NCBI RefSeq assembly: GCF_000473245.1
Contig: NC_022524.1
Coordinates: forward strand, 3,310,501 to 3,374,500
Origin: Bacillus infantis NRRL B-14911
GTDB taxonomy: Bacteria; Bacillota; Bacilli; Bacillales; Cytobacillaceae
Length of the DNA stretch: 64,000 nt
Direction: 5' to 3'
The notes under the pieces are model-generated. The model was not told the DNA's origin and made no database searches. It saw nothing but the letters and a program-made list of their open reading frames with translations. The position numbers and the translations under genes are program-made. Positions 35,542 through 46,683 of the stretch are shown piece by piece (positions within the stretch are counted from its first letter, which is position 1; each line of letters begins with the position of its first letter).

Positions 35542-37353
35542 CTATAGCAATTTACGCAGTTGAATAATTTCCATTGCAATCGATGCAGCCCTTGCAAAGT
35601 CATTCTGCCGTTCGGCTTCCTTCCCTTCAGCCTGCTTTTCCTTTATCATTAACATCTTTTGATAATTCAACACCTGCTTAATATAGTCATTGAGCTCCTG
35701 CTCAGTCAGCTCATCATTAACCGACATCATCTCGATATCCGCAATGATCCGCTTAAGCTTTGCATCTTCAACGAAATTTAAGAAGGCACTTGGATCGGGG
35801 CTATTCCCCTTTTCGTAAAAAGCAAATAAATAAGTAATGATAGCCTGATGATCATCAATGTTAAAGGTGCTGCCTCCGAGAAGCTCCTGGACTTTATAAG
35901 CAGTATCGCTGTTTCTCAGCATATGGGCAATCAATCTTCTTTCAGCTGTATGAAAAGCAGGCTTGAGCGAATCCTGGCGCCGTGAAACGATCATATGCTT
36001 CTTTTGTGCTGGGGCAGAACTGCCCTGGTTTTTTCGTTTCTCGGCAAAGTATATCTGCTTTTGCTCCTGCTTCAGCGCTTCCAGTGACAGAGAAAATTCA
36101 TTAGCCAGCTGGCGCATGTAATGATCTCTTTCAACAGCCTTATCAAGAAGGCTGATTTCCTTAAGTACTTCTTCTATATATAGAAGCCGATCTCCTTCAT
36201 CCTGGAGCTTTTTGCCCCTTCTATAATAAAGAAACTTGAACGCCATGTGGGTAATGCTGGACTCGATTACATCATTGCGAAACTTTTCAGCTCCGTGCTG
36301 TTTGATGTAGTCATCCGGGTCCATGCCATCAGGCAGCATGGCAACCTTGATGCCGCAGCCAGCCTCAGACAGCATTTTAGCGGCTTTAAAGGCCGCCTCT
36401 ATTCCGGCATTATCCGAATCATAGCAAATGGTGACAGACTCAGTATTTCTCCTGAGCATTGCAACATGTTCAGGCGTCAATGCAGTCCCCATTGTGGCAA
36501 CCCCGTTCTCAACAGAAGAACGGTCTGCAGCAATAACATCCGCGAACCCTTCAAAAAGGACCGCCTGGTGTGTCTTGCGGATTGCCGGTCTTGCCAGGTG
36601 GAAATTATACAAGATTTTACTTTTATTAAAGATTGCTGTCTCCGGACTGTTCAGATATTTGGGCTCATTTCCGGCCCCGAGCGATCTTCCGGAAAAAGCA
36701 ATCGTGTTTCCTTTGCGGTCAAAGATCGGAAACATGATCCGATCGCGGAAGCGGTCAAAATAACTGCCATCTCTGTCCCTTTTGATGATAAGCCCAGCTC
36801 TTTCCATGAATTCAGGATTGAATTTCCTTTTTACAAGGAACTTGCAAACAAAATCCCATGAATCCAGGGAATAACCGATCTGGAACTTCTCAATCGACTC
36901 TTTGGTAAAGCCTCTGTCAAGCAAATACTCCAGTGCGTGCTGGCCATCCTTTGTGTTCATTAACAAATGATGGTAAAATTTCCGGAGAAGCTCATGCGCC
37001 TCTATCATCTGCTGGAGATTTTCGGGCAGCGAGCTCTGCTTTGCGGATGCGGCTTCAATATCAAGCTGAATCCCCGCTCTTTCTGCAAGTTTGACAGCAG
37101 CTTCCTGAAAAGAATAGCCTTCATGCTCCATCAGGAACGAAAACACATTCCCTCCGGCTCCGCAACCAAAGCAATGGTAAATCTGCTTTTCCGGGGAAAC
37201 AGAAAAAGATGGCGAGTTTTCTCCATGGAATGGACATAAGCCAAAATAGTTCCGCCCCTGTTTCTTGAGCTGAACATGATCACCGATTACATCGGCAATG
37301 TCTGTAGCCTGCCGGATTTCATCCAGTTTCGCTTCGGAAATTCGCTCTGCCAT
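35542..37353 (-). CDS. dnaG: DNA primase DnaG
   Basis: A 603-residue primase that makes RNA primers for replication. The N-terminal zinc-binding domain has CPFH and CFGC (about 41-65). The TOPRIM core has LFEGFADVIAA (about 265) and CYDSDNAGIEAA (about 310). The C-terminal helicase-interaction domain (about 450-603) begins near the TAERRLIAHML segment and ends LRKLL. The length equals B. subtilis DnaG. It is first in the dnaG-sigA pair; TTGGAG precedes the ATG. Confidence 0.97.
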   Translation of the reverse strand: MAERISEAKLDEIRQATDIADVIGDHVQLKKQGRNYFGLCPFHGENSPSFSVSPEKQIYHCFGCGAGGNVFSFLMEHEGYSFQEAAVKLAERAGIQLDIEAASAKQSSLPENLQQMIEAHELLRKFYHHLLMNTKDGQHALEYLLDRGFTKESIEKFQIGYSLDSWDFVCKFLVKRKFNPEFMERAGLIIKRDRDGSYFDRFRDRIMFPIFDRKGNTIAFSGRSLGAGNEPKYLNSPETAIFNKSKILYNFHLARPAIRKTHQAVLFEGFADVIAADRSSVENGVATMGTALTPEHVAMLRRNTESVTICYDSDNAGIEAAFKAAKMLSEAGCGIKVAMLPDGMDPDDYIKQHGAEKFRNDVIESSITHMAFKFLYYRRGKKLQDEGDRLLYIEEVLKEISLLDKAVERDHYMRQLANEFSLSLEALKQEQKQIYFAEKRKNQGSSAPAQKKHMIVSRRQDSLKPAFHTAERRLIAHMLRNSDTAYKVQELLGGSTFNIDDHQAIITYLFAFYEKGNSPDPSAFLNFVEDAKLKRIIADIEMMSVNDELTEQELNDYIKQVLNYQKMLMIKEKQAEGKEAERQNDFARAASIAMEIIQLRKLL

Positions 37354-37398
37354 GAGAACAACTCCAATTTTACTTATGAGGTATTCGTGATAAAAAAG

Positions 37399-37866
37399 CT
37401 ATTTTCCTGCAAGATTCGACAAAATCTTTGTCAATTGCTTCACAAACCTGCTCCGGTCTTCCTGGGTGAAAGGCTTAGGGCCTTTTCCATATTGCCCCCG
37501 GCGCCTTGCTTTGGCACTGAGATACCTCATATCCAGAGCTGTATGGATATGCTCTTCTTCGTATAAGGTTCCCCTGGGAGAAAGAACATAAACCCCTTTA
37601 GGCAGCAGCGTTGAGGCTAGGCCGATATCCTGTGTGACTGCAACGTCCCCCTTTTTCACATGATTCATGATGAACAGATCTGCTGCTTCTTTGCTTGAAT
37701 CAACAAACTTCCAGACAGCCCCGCCAAAGTCATTTACCATATGTGCGTAGGAAGCGACGAAAACCGGTTCGATTTCAAAGCCTTTGGCAATTTCGACAAT
37801 TTCCATCTTAACAGGACAAGAATCAGCGTCAACCAGGATGCTTCTTTTCCCTAATGTACTAGTAAT
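37399..37866 (-). CDS. yqxD: UPF0178/DUF188 protein YqxD with a probable ATT start
   Basis: The YaiI/YqxD family is nuclease-like (PIN-like fold), with function unknown. The family's N-terminal strand and motif, here ILVDADSCPVK, lie upstream of the first ATG (37806), so an ATG start would remove the core. In frame between the upstream TGA (37873-37875) and that motif there is no ATG, GTG or TTG. An ATT at 37864-37866 lies seven bases after GGAGTG and gives a 155-residue protein. Later motifs: TQDIGLASTLLPKG and RRRGQYGKGPKPFT. It follows ppsR and precedes dnaG. Confidence 0.85.
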   Translation of the reverse strand: MTSTLGKRSILVDADSCPVKMEIVEIAKGFEIEPVFVASYAHMVNDFGGAVWKFVDSSKEAADLFIMNHVKKGDVAVTQDIGLASTLLPKGVYVLSPRGTLYEEEHIHTALDMRYLSAKARRRGQYGKGPKPFTQEDRSRFVKQLTKILSNLAGK

Positions 37867-38120
37867 TCTACATCACTCCGCATATTCCTTCTTTAATAGA
37901 GCAACTTTTCATAAGAGATTCATGTCGAATTTTTTTTAGATGCCTGCCTTGACTTCTCACAATAAATAGTTTATTCGTTATGTGGTAAGTCTAAACCTAA
38001 TGATGAATATTTTTATCACAATTTTTTATTATAGTGCATAAAAGTCAGTTTTGCCATTATTTTTTACTGTACAGCCCTAATTTTCTCATTAACCGGAATG
38101 TACTGCCTAAAATTAGAAAA

Positions 38121-38146
38121 AGCACATATTCACAAGAGTATGTGCT
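38121..38146 (-). terminator. terminator downstream of ppsR
   Basis: AGCACATA (38121-38128) pairs with TATGTGCT (38139-38146), followed by TTTTTC on the minus strand. The stem overlaps the ppsR stop codon. Confidence 0.75.
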
Positions 38147-38963
38147 ACTTTGCAGAAATATTTCTCCGGTAAAGGTCAAAAATGACGTTTGCCGTTTCTT
38201 CCACTGCCTTATTTGTAACATCGACCACAGGACATCCGATCCTGGTTACAATCTGGTCAAAATAGCTGATCTCGCTTTTGATCCGTTCAAGATTGGCATA
38301 GCTGGCATTATCGCTCAAACCGAGTGAAATGAGCCTTTCCCTCCTGATATTATTCAGCTTTTCAGGGCTTATTTTTAAGCCAAAGCACTTGGAAGGCGAT
38401 ACCTGGAACAGCTCTTCAGGCGGATCAACTTCCGGAACGAGCGGGACATTCGCGACTTTAAGCCGCTTGTGTGCGAGATATTGGGATAAAGGCGTCTTCG
38501 AGGTCCTTGAAACGCCGACAAGAACAATATCAGCCTTAAGGATTCCCCGTGGATCGCGGCCGTCATCATACTGCACAGCAAACTCGATTGCTTCCACCTT
38601 TTTAAAATAGTCATCATCCAGCTTCCTGACAAGGCCCGGCTCATACAAGGGGGTTTCCCCGCAGATCGACTGGATCCTGTCCATCAATGGCCCGATGATG
38701 TCGATCGCATAAATATTTTCCCTGGCTGCTGCTTCTGCCATATAACTACGGATTTCAGGCTTTACCAATGTAAAAGCAATCATTCCCTGGTCCATTTTCG
38801 CGAGCGATAATACCTCATCGATATTAAATTTATCTTCAACATAAGGAAATCTTTTTATTGTCAGATCGCTGCCATTGAACTGGCTGATGGCCGCTTTCGT
38901 CACTAATTCTGCTGTTTCCCCCACTGAATCGGAAACAACATAGATGATCGGCACTGTACCCAT
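38145..38963 (-). CDS. ppsR: pyruvate,phosphate dikinase regulatory protein (bifunctional kinase/phosphorylase)
   Basis: A 272-residue DUF299 protein. In this family one enzyme both phosphorylates, with ADP, and dephosphorylates a Thr of pyruvate phosphate dikinase or PEP synthase. A P-loop-like motif [15 protein letters not shown] (about 150-164) is seen, with [15 protein letters not shown] at the N-terminus. No PPDK gene lies in the window, so the target is unknown. It follows ccpN by 24 bases, the same ccpN-yqfL order as in B. subtilis, where both belong to gluconeogenic control. Confidence 0.92.
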   Translation of the reverse strand: MGTVPIIYVVSDSVGETAELVTKAAISQFNGSDLTIKRFPYVEDKFNIDEVLSLAKMDQGMIAFTLVKPEIRSYMAEAAARENIYAIDIIGPLMDRIQSICGETPLYEPGLVRKLDDDYFKKVEAIEFAVQYDDGRDPRGILKADIVLVGVSRTSKTPLSQYLAHKRLKVANVPLVPEVDPPEELFQVSPSKCFGLKISPEKLNNIRRERLISLGLSDNASYANLERIKSEISYFDQIVTRIGCPVVDVTNKAVEETANVIFDLYRRNISAK

Positions 38964-38987
38964 TGCTCATCCATCCTCTCTTCTAAA

Positions 38988-39620
38988 TCACCTTTGTTCT
39001 GCAAGAGCAAGGAACGCCCTTGTCAAATTGGTCTTTGTGATCCTGCCTGTTACTTCAAAGCCCTTATCGGTTTCTTTCACGACCGGCAAAGCGTCTATCT
39101 GTTTTTCGATCAGCAGATTGGCTATTTCAATCAGCAGATCGTCTTTTTTGCAGGTTGTAATATTAGGCATCCTCGTCATGATGATATTTACCGGAAGGGC
39201 TGTGAGCTCTTGATTTCCGATGCTTGCCCTCAGCAGGTCCTTCCTGGACAAGACGCCGACCAGCAGAGAAGATTGATCGACAACGAATAATGTACCGACA
39301 TCCTCCAGGAACATCGTAACTATCGCATCATAGACCGATACATTTTCATTCACGACCACCGGGATGGACTGATAATCCTTCACCAGCAGCTTCTGCAGGC
39401 TTTCAGTCAGAAGCTGGGCACCTGTCTTGCCAGTATAAAAATAGCCTACCCTCGGCCTTGCATCCAGATAGCCCGCCATGGTTAATATGGCCAGATCAGG
39501 CCTTAAGGTTGCCCTTGTCAGGTTCAGCCTCTCTGCAATATGTTCACCTGTGATTGGTCCATTTTCTTTCACGATATCCAATATTAATTCTTGTCTTTTA
39601 TTAAGCTCTATTGTCCTCAC
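38988..39620 (-). CDS. ccpN: transcriptional regulator CcpN (gluconeogenesis repressor)
   Basis: A repressor of about 210 residues with an N-terminal helix-turn-helix (about 1-65: RQELILDIVKENGPITGEHIAE and LTRATLRPDLAILTMAGYL) and two CBS domains (about 80-205: SVYDAIVTMFLEDVGTLFVVD and ALPVNIIMTRMP). In B. subtilis CcpN represses gapB, pckA and sr1 and senses ATP/ADP. GTG at 39620 gives the family's N-terminus (-RTIELNKRQE); AAGGTG overlaps it closely, so the exact start is less certain. It is co-directional with ppsR. Confidence 0.93.
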   Translation of the reverse strand: MRTIELNKRQELILDIVKENGPITGEHIAERLNLTRATLRPDLAILTMAGYLDARPRVGYFYTGKTGAQLLTESLQKLLVKDYQSIPVVVNENVSVYDAIVTMFLEDVGTLFVVDQSSLLVGVLSRKDLLRASIGNQELTALPVNIIMTRMPNITTCKKDDLLIEIANLLIEKQIDALPVVKETDKGFEVTGRITKTNLTRAFLALAEQR

Positions 39621-39733
39621 CACCTTGCTTGCCAGCTAATAATGTTATACTTTTATAAAAATATTATATACTATTTGCTATAAATGAAAAGAATGTTTTA
39701 ACATTTAACCTGGCATATAGGAAAAAATTTCAA

Positions 39734-39762
39734 AGAGCCTGTCGGAATTTTTGACAGGCTCT
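39734..39762 (-). terminator. terminator downstream of glyS
   Basis: AGAGCCTGTC (39734-39743) pairs with GACAGGCTCT (39753-39762), followed by a T-rich tract on the minus strand. Confidence 0.82.
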
Positions 39763-39808
39763 CTGCATAATCATATCTTTTAGCAAGCTAAAAAGCAAAA
39801 ATTACTTC

Positions 39809-41881
39809 TTACTTGACTACTATTTCGTTTACCTTGGCAAATGCCTGGATCAGTGATGCGATTTCGGCCATCATGCTTAAACGGTTTTCCTTCAAAGCAG
39901 TGTTATCGGCCATGACCATTGTATTTTCGAAATAGGCACCGATCTCAGGTCTCATAGATACGAGCAGCATATAGTATTCTTCCTCTTCAACACCATTGCC
40001 GATCTTTGCGGAAACTTCAAGGAAACGGCTGTACAGCTCCGTTTCTTCCTTATTTTCAAAAAGCCCCTGATCAACTGCTGCAGGGTGTTCTGCTTTGGAA
40101 GCAATATTCAGCACACGGCTCAAAGCCTCCATGCTCTCTTTAAAACCGTCTTCTCCTTTGTGGGCATTCAATACTTCCGCTCTCTTAATTAAAGAAGCCA
40201 TTGAACCGATCTTTCCTGATAAAACGGCATCAATAATATCGTAGCGGATGCTGCGCTCCTGCAGAGTATGCTTGATGCGGAGTTTAAAGAAGGACAGCAG
40301 TTCATCATATACCTGCTCTTCCTCTTTCTTTCCGACGCCTGACTCTTTGACAAGTGCAAGCGACTTCTTGATCACTTCTTCAAGCTCAAGCTTCCATCCC
40401 TTAACAGCGAGGATCTGGACGATGCCTGCTGCCTGCCTTCTTAAAGCGTATGGATCCTGCGAGCCGCTTGGAATCATGCCAATTGCAAAGAAGGAAGAAA
40501 TCGTATCCAATTTCTCTGCAACTGCAAGGACTGCACCTTCATTGCTTTCAGGTGCAGAATCCTCTGCATTCCGCGGCATATAATGCTCATTGATGGCTTT
40601 AGCAACAGCGGCATCCTCACCTTTTTGGGCAGCATATTTTTCACCCATGAAGCCCTGCAATTCAGGGAACTCATATACCATCTGTGATACCAGATCAAAC
40701 TTGCTGATTTCTGCGGCACGGTCAACCGTTTTCTTTTCTTCAGGATTGAGGGAAAGCGATTCTGCCAGCTCATTGGCAAGCTTTCTAACTCGTTCAACTT
40801 TCTCAGCAAGGGTACCGATCTCCTCATGGTAGACGATGCTGCCGAGCTTCTGAAGCGCTGACTCAATATCCATCTTCTGGTCTTCCTGGTAAAAGAAAGC
40901 TGCATCAGCGAGTCTGGCGCGAAGCACTTTCTCGTTCCCCTTTGCCACTTGTTCAAGGTGGTTATGGTCACCATTGCGCACAGTGACAAAGTAAGGCAGC
41001 AGCTTTCCTTCTGCAGACTTGACAGGGAAATAGCGCTGGTGCTCTTTCATGCTAGTGATCAGCACTTCCTCAGGAATTTCAAGAAACTCCTCCTCAAATT
41101 TTCCGAAGAGCGCCGTTGGATACTCGACAAGGTTTGTTACTTCCTCCAGCAGATCCTCATCCACTGGAATCACCCAGTTATTTTCCTCTGCCAAGCGTTC
41201 AATCTGGCTGCGGATCCCACTTTTTCTTTCTTCTGCATTGACAAGGACAAACTGGCCAAGCAGGCTTTTTTCGTATTCTGCAGGCTCAGTGAGCTCCACC
41301 TTTTCCCCAAGAAAACGATGACCGAGAGTCCAGTTGGATGCAGGCACCCCGGCTATTTCAAACGGGATTACATCTTGGCCGAAAAGAGCCATAATCCATT
41401 TAATCGGCCTTACATACCTCATATCCCTGTCTGCCCAGCGCATATTTTTAGGGAAAGTAAGGCTTTCCGTGATATCCTTCAGCTCCGGCAGGATAGAAGC
41501 AGTCTCGGCTCCTTTAATGAACTTATTTACATGTGCATATTCAATGCCATTTATTTCTTTAAAATAAATATCATCCACGTCCATGCCCTGGCCCCGGGAA
41601 AAGCCGATCGCAGCCTTTGACCACTCTCCAGCCTCATTCTGGGCAATTTTTCTGGCCGGACCTTTCGCCTCTTCATGGATATCCTCCTGTGTTTCACTAA
41701 CATCCTTTACAAGAACAGCAAGACGGCGGGGAGTTGAAAAGGCGCTGATGCCTCCGTGCGGCACCTTCTTTTCCTCCAGCCACTTTTCCACTTTGGAAGC
41801 AAGCTGGTTGATGGAATCTGTTACAAATCTTGCCGGCATTTCCTCAAGGCCGATTTCAAGCAATAAATCACGCTTCGCCAT
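39809..41881 (-). CDS. glyS: glycyl-tRNA synthetase beta subunit
   Basis: A 690-residue beta subunit of the alpha2-beta2 bacterial glycyl-tRNA synthetase; it provides tRNA recognition. It begins with the family signature [18 protein letters not shown]. The middle holds the B3/B4-like and HD-like regions (for example [17 protein letters not shown] and [22 protein letters not shown]), and the C-terminus a helical anticodon-binding region. The ATG at 41881 follows GGGAGAG. It overlaps glyQ by 14 bases, so the two subunits are coupled. Confidence 0.97.
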   Translation of the reverse strand: MAKRDLLLEIGLEEMPARFVTDSINQLASKVEKWLEEKKVPHGGISAFSTPRRLAVLVKDVSETQEDIHEEAKGPARKIAQNEAGEWSKAAIGFSRGQGMDVDDIYFKEINGIEYAHVNKFIKGAETASILPELKDITESLTFPKNMRWADRDMRYVRPIKWIMALFGQDVIPFEIAGVPASNWTLGHRFLGEKVELTEPAEYEKSLLGQFVLVNAEERKSGIRSQIERLAEENNWVIPVDEDLLEEVTNLVEYPTALFGKFEEEFLEIPEEVLITSMKEHQRYFPVKSAEGKLLPYFVTVRNGDHNHLEQVAKGNEKVLRARLADAAFFYQEDQKMDIESALQKLGSIVYHEEIGTLAEKVERVRKLANELAESLSLNPEEKKTVDRAAEISKFDLVSQMVYEFPELQGFMGEKYAAQKGEDAAVAKAINEHYMPRNAEDSAPESNEGAVLAVAEKLDTISSFFAIGMIPSGSQDPYALRRQAAGIVQILAVKGWKLELEEVIKKSLALVKESGVGKKEEEQVYDELLSFFKLRIKHTLQERSIRYDIIDAVLSGKIGSMASLIKRAEVLNAHKGEDGFKESMEALSRVLNIASKAEHPAAVDQGLFENKEETELYSRFLEVSAKIGNGVEEEEYYMLLVSMRPEIGAYFENTMVMADNTALKENRLSMMAEIASLIQAFAKVNEIVVK

Positions 41882-42764
41882 TTTCAATCTCTCCCTTCCG
41901 CTGTAAAATCGGGAAGCCTAATTTTTCCCGTTCTTCATAGAATGTTTTTGCGACCTTCCGCGCCAGGTTCCGGCAGCGTCCAATATAACCGGTCCTTTCT
42001 GTTACAGAGATGGCTCCCCTCGCATCAAGCAGGTTGAAAACATGGGAGCATTTCAGCACATAATCATATGCCGGATGAACCAAACCTTCTTCCATCTGCC
42101 TGTGGGCTTCTTTTTCATAAATATTAAACAAGTTAAAAAGCATATCCGGATCAGAGGTTTCAAATGTGTACTTGGAATGCTCATATTCAGGCTGCAGGAA
42201 GATGTCCCTTACAGTAAAGCCTTCAGTCCACTCAAGATCAAAGACATTCTCTTTATCCTGGATATACGAAGCAAGACGCTCGATTCCGTATGTGATTTCC
42301 ACAGAAACAGGCTTACATTCAATGCCGCCAACCTGCTGGAAATAGGTGAATTGCGTAATTTCCATTCCATCAAGCCACACTTCCCAGCCTAATCCGGCAC
42401 ATCCCAGGGAAGGATTCTCCCAGTTATCCTCCACAAACCGGATATCATGCTCCAAAGGATTAATTCCAAGGGCGCGAAGAGAATCCAGATACAGTTCCTG
42501 GATATTGTCAGGAGACGGCTTCATGATCACCTGGAATTGATGGTGCTGATAAAGGCGGTTTGGATTTTCGCCATATCTTCCATCCGCCGGGCGGCGTGAA
42601 GGCTCTACATAGGCCACATTCCATGGCTCAGGCCCAATTGCACGCAAAAACGTGTACGGGCTCATCGTTCCTGCACCTTTCTCGACATCATAAGCCTGCA
42701 TAAGGATGCAGCCCTGCTCTGACCAGTGCTTTTGCAAAGTCAGAATCATATTTTGAATATTCAT
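41868..42764 (-). CDS. glyQ: glycyl-tRNA synthetase alpha subunit
   Basis: A 298-residue catalytic subunit that activates glycine. Seen: [20 protein letters not shown] (about 18-37), [26 protein letters not shown] (about 57), [21 protein letters not shown] (about 140) and ITYGIERLA. The ATG at 42764 follows GGAGGTG; the longer in-frame start at 42842 would run through the leader terminator. Expression is controlled by the T-box leader directly upstream, so uncharged tRNA-Gly should raise it. Confidence 0.97.
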   Translation of the reverse strand: MNIQNMILTLQKHWSEQGCILMQAYDVEKGAGTMSPYTFLRAIGPEPWNVAYVEPSRRPADGRYGENPNRLYQHHQFQVIMKPSPDNIQELYLDSLRALGINPLEHDIRFVEDNWENPSLGCAGLGWEVWLDGMEITQFTYFQQVGGIECKPVSVEITYGIERLASYIQDKENVFDLEWTEGFTVRDIFLQPEYEHSKYTFETSDPDMLFNLFNIYEKEAHRQMEEGLVHPAYDYVLKCSHVFNLLDARGAISVTERTGYIGRCRNLARKVAKTFYEEREKLGFPILQRKGEIENGEA

Positions 42765-42820
42765 CCTGGCACCTCCAATAGGTATTTGTGTAATCAGAGC
42801 ATTGGGAAAAAGCACAAAAA

Positions 42821-43035
42821 AACTCCCATCCCTATGCTCCAAAAAGCATAGGGACGAGAGTTACCCGCGGTTCCACCCTATTTGCTGCCATTCAATGCAG
42901 CCACCTTATGTGCCCAAAGCACGCAATCCGCTCAGGAACGCCCTTCATCCAACACCCATAATCCGGCTCACACCATCCCGGACTCGCTTCTACAGATCAT
43001 TCGGACTACTTCTTTCCTTCATAGCAGAACTATTA
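42821..43035 (-). promoter_or_regulatory. T-box leader of glyQS
   Basis: On the minus strand the T-box core AGGGTGGAACCGCG is at 42866-42879. It precedes an 18-bp terminator stem (42845-42862 with 42821-42838) followed by seven T. Upstream, a Stem I region contains AGAAGCGAG and CCGGGATGGTGTGAGCCGG (about 42960-43000). A GGC triplet (42940-42942) is a possible glycine specifier. Binding of uncharged tRNA-Gly should favour the antiterminator. Confidence 0.92.
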
Positions 43036-43080
43036 ATTATTGAGAATCATAAAACAAAACAAAATAAAAGTCAATGCAGA

Positions 43081-43202
43081 AAAGCGGAAGGCGTTTGCTC
43101 AGCCCCGACAAGCTTAAGACGAGCAGAGCGGAAGGTTGTTCTTTAACCTTCTGATCTGATTGGCTTAAGACTCGAGGGGCTAACGCCTGCAGCTGGACAA
43201 TA
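43081..43202 (+). repeat. palindromic element family A, copy 4
   Basis: Fixed blocks as in copies 1 and 2. Stems here are GGCGTT/AACGCC, AGCCCC/GGGGCT, TTAAG/CTTAA, CAGA/TCTG and GAAGGTT/AACCTTC around GTTCTTT. Confidence 0.85.
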
Positions 43203-43203
43203 T

Positions 43204-43388
43204 CGAAAAGCGGAAGGCGTTTGCTGTCAAGGAACGCAGACTAAAAACGCCACGTCCTGTGGCAACGTCTGCATGACCCGCGTCCTGCGGGCCTCAAGCA
43301 TAAGACGAGCCGGACGGGAGGTTGTTCTTTAACCTCCCGGCCGGATTGGCTTATGACTCGAGCCAATGGCCCCTGCAGCTGGACAATC
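43204..43388 (+). repeat. palindromic element family A, chimeric copy 5
   Basis: The head (GCGGAAGGCGTTTGC) is followed by AAGGAACGCAGACTAA and GC-rich small hairpins (GCCACGTCCTGTGGC and CCCGCGTCCTGCGGG). It then rejoins the normal body at AAGCATAAGACGAGC with stem GGGAGGTT/AACCTCCC and ends GCAGCTGGACAATC. Confidence 0.75.
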
Positions 43389-43512
43389 GAAATGCGGAAA
43401 AGCCTTGTTCAGGCCCGACAAGCTTAAGACGCCTAAGGATGGAAGGCGTTCTTTGCCTTCTGTCCTTAGGTGGCTTAAGACTCGAGGGCCTAAGCTTTCC
43501 AACTGACAATCG
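43389..43512 (+). repeat. palindromic element family A, copy 6
   Basis: Stems GGAAAAGC/GCTTTCC, GGCCC/GGGCC, TTAAG/CTTAA, CCTAAGGA/TCCTTAGG and GAAGGC/GCCTTC, with the same fixed blocks. Confidence 0.85.
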
Positions 43513-43545
43513 AAACGCGGAGGGGGCCTGTATCGGAGAATGACT
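43513..43545 (+). repeat. palindromic element family A, truncated head copy 7
   Basis: Only the head is recognisable (AAACGCGGAGGGGGCCTG), then unrelated sequence up to the recO stop. Copies 4-7 and the T-box leader together fill the 799-base gap between recO and glyQ; no ORF there has a ribosome site. Confidence 0.5.
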
Positions 43546-43563
43546 GTGAGCTCCCCTCAGGCA

Positions 43564-44325
43564 TTATCCTTTTTCAAAGAAACCGCCCATCTTATCCATC
43601 TGGTCCAGGAACTTTCTGGTTTTCAGACTGAGGCCGGAGTATTCATTATAGTAGGCTGAGATAATTTTTTTCAGTTCCGCTTTGGTTTCCGGCTTTACTG
43701 ATATATTCCCAAGCCTCGACAAATCAAAATAATAAAAAAGGCGCAGGAGTTTTAAAGCTGCCGGCGAAATCTTATAGTGGTACGGGTCTTTCTCCAGACA
43801 GCGGTGGCAAATGAGACCGCCCTCCCTGATGGAAAAAGAAAAATGCCCATCAGTGCTTCCGCAGACAGAGCATTTATCCAGGACCGGATAAAGTCCAAGG
43901 GAATTGAGCATTTTCATTTCGTAAATATTCACCATGATTTCAGGATCATAGCCTTCGTTCATATAATTCAAAGTCTGGTGAAGCAGTTCGAAATGGAACG
44001 GATTCGGCTTCTTCTCTTCGACTGTTTTATCAGTCAGATCCACAATATAGCTGGCATATGCCGTCAGGAAGATATCCTCCCTGATCGAGCGCATGGAGGA
44101 GACCATTTCCCCCTGCTGCATAAGCCCCAGCCCGCTGCTTCTCTGAACGAGGAAGTAGCCATAAGTAAAAGGCTGGGTGACAGCCGAAAGCCTGCTGTTA
44201 GGCTTTTTTGCACCTCTGGCCATCACGCCAACCTTACCCCATTCCCGGGTATAAAGAGTAACTATTTTATTGGATTCACCATAATTGACTGTTCTCAATA
44301 CGATTCCTTCGCATTTTTCAAACAC
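43564..44325 (-). CDS. recO: DNA repair protein RecO
   Basis: A 253-residue recombination mediator that helps load RecA on SSB-coated DNA. The N-terminal OB fold (about 1-80) begins [22 protein letters not shown]. The C-terminal helical domain has a zinc knuckle CSVCGS...CHRC (about 150-177). The start is GTG at 44325 with GGTGG close upstream. It follows yqzL by 29 bases, and era lies upstream, the usual Bacillus order era-yqzL-recO-glyQS. Confidence 0.95.
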   Translation of the reverse strand: MFEKCEGIVLRTVNYGESNKIVTLYTREWGKVGVMARGAKKPNSRLSAVTQPFTYGYFLVQRSSGLGLMQQGEMVSSMRSIREDIFLTAYASYIVDLTDKTVEEKKPNPFHFELLHQTLNYMNEGYDPEIMVNIYEMKMLNSLGLYPVLDKCSVCGSTDGHFSFSIREGGLICHRCLEKDPYHYKISPAALKLLRLFYYFDLSRLGNISVKPETKAELKKIISAYYNEYSGLSLKTRKFLDQMDKMGGFFEKG

Positions 44326-44354
44326 TTATGCCACCATCCCTGCAAGAGACAAAC

Positions 44355-44498
44355 CTATGAGATGGGAAAATCAACTTCTGCTAGTTCATGTTCACTGCTT
44401 CCGGGCAAATCCTGAGTTTCTTTTTCAAGCTCCTTAAAAAGAAGATATGTGTCAATATTACCTGTCTGCTTGAAGACCTTCCAGGTAAAATCCAACAT
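44355..44498 (-). CDS. yqzL: YqzL family small protein
   Basis: A 47-residue protein, MLDFTWKVFKQTGNIDTYLL at its start and ending EVDFPIS. It matches the small YqzL family found between era and recO in Bacillus. The ATG at 44498 has AAAGGTGGGG six bases upstream. Acidic C-terminal half, no membrane segment. Function is unknown. Confidence 0.9.
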   Translation of the reverse strand: MLDFTWKVFKQTGNIDTYLLFKELEKETQDLPGSSEHELAEVDFPIS

Positions 44499-44654
44499 TG
44501 GAAACCCCACCTTTCAATTTTTAACTAGCAATTATTAATTCCATACCTTTATCATAGCCTGTCATTAGAAAATCATAAGACGTAATAATTGTTAATAAAA
44601 AGTCTGCATAATTCCAGTTGAGGTGAAATAGGTTAGTTATGGCTGAATCGCCCT

Positions 44655-46287
<1,633 letters not shown>

Positions 46288-46683
46288 CTACTGAAAAAGT
46301 GACCATATCTTCGGGAGGAATATCATTGCACCGAGTGCTGCCGACGCAAAAGCAAACACCAGCACAGCCCCTGCTGCAGCATCCTTGGCCTGCTTTGCCA
46401 GCGGGTGCCATTCTTCTGTTGACAGATCCACAGCTCTTTCAATGCTTGTGTTGATCAGTTCCAGCGCAAACATCCCGGCAATGGCCAATATGATGAACAT
46501 CCACTCGATCCGGCTTAAGGAAAAGCCGGCGCCTGCTGCAATGACCACAGCTGATGAAAGGGCATGAATCCTCATATTCCTTTCCTGCTTCAGTGAATTG
46601 CCGATACCGGCAAAAGCTGCAGCAAAAACAGGCCACAAGCCTTTCCCGGCACCCGGCTTCTTATCGCGTGAGCCCGTACTCAT
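46288..46683 (-). CDS. dgkA: undecaprenol/diacylglycerol kinase family protein DgkA
   Basis: A 131-residue integral membrane kinase of the DgkA family; in Bacillus it phosphorylates undecaprenol. The signature is seen: [15 protein letters not shown] (about 32), then the active helix [15 protein letters not shown] (about 80-94) and [16 protein letters not shown] (about 100-115). Three membrane helices are predicted. ATG at 46683 (MSTGSRDKK) has AAGGA eight bases upstream and overlaps ybeY by 23 bases. A longer in-frame start at 46935 would lie deep inside ybeY and is rejected. Confidence 0.93.
   Translation of the reverse strand: MSTGSRDKKPGAGKGLWPVFAAAFAGIGNSLKQERNMRIHALSSAVVIAAGAGFSLSRIEWMFIILAIAGMFALELINTSIERAVDLSTEEWHPLAKQAKDAAAGAVLVFAFASAALGAMIFLPKIWSLFQ

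Noticed and set aside
36247-36861. 204-codon plus-strand ORF
   Set aside because: Antisense shadow of dnaG.
40949-41620. 223-codon plus-strand ORF
   Set aside because: Antisense to glyS, which is complete and conserved; no supporting ribosome site.
42765-42842. N-terminal extension of glyQ
   Set aside because: It would run through the T-box terminator; ATG at 42764 follows GGAGGTG and gives the conserved N-terminus.
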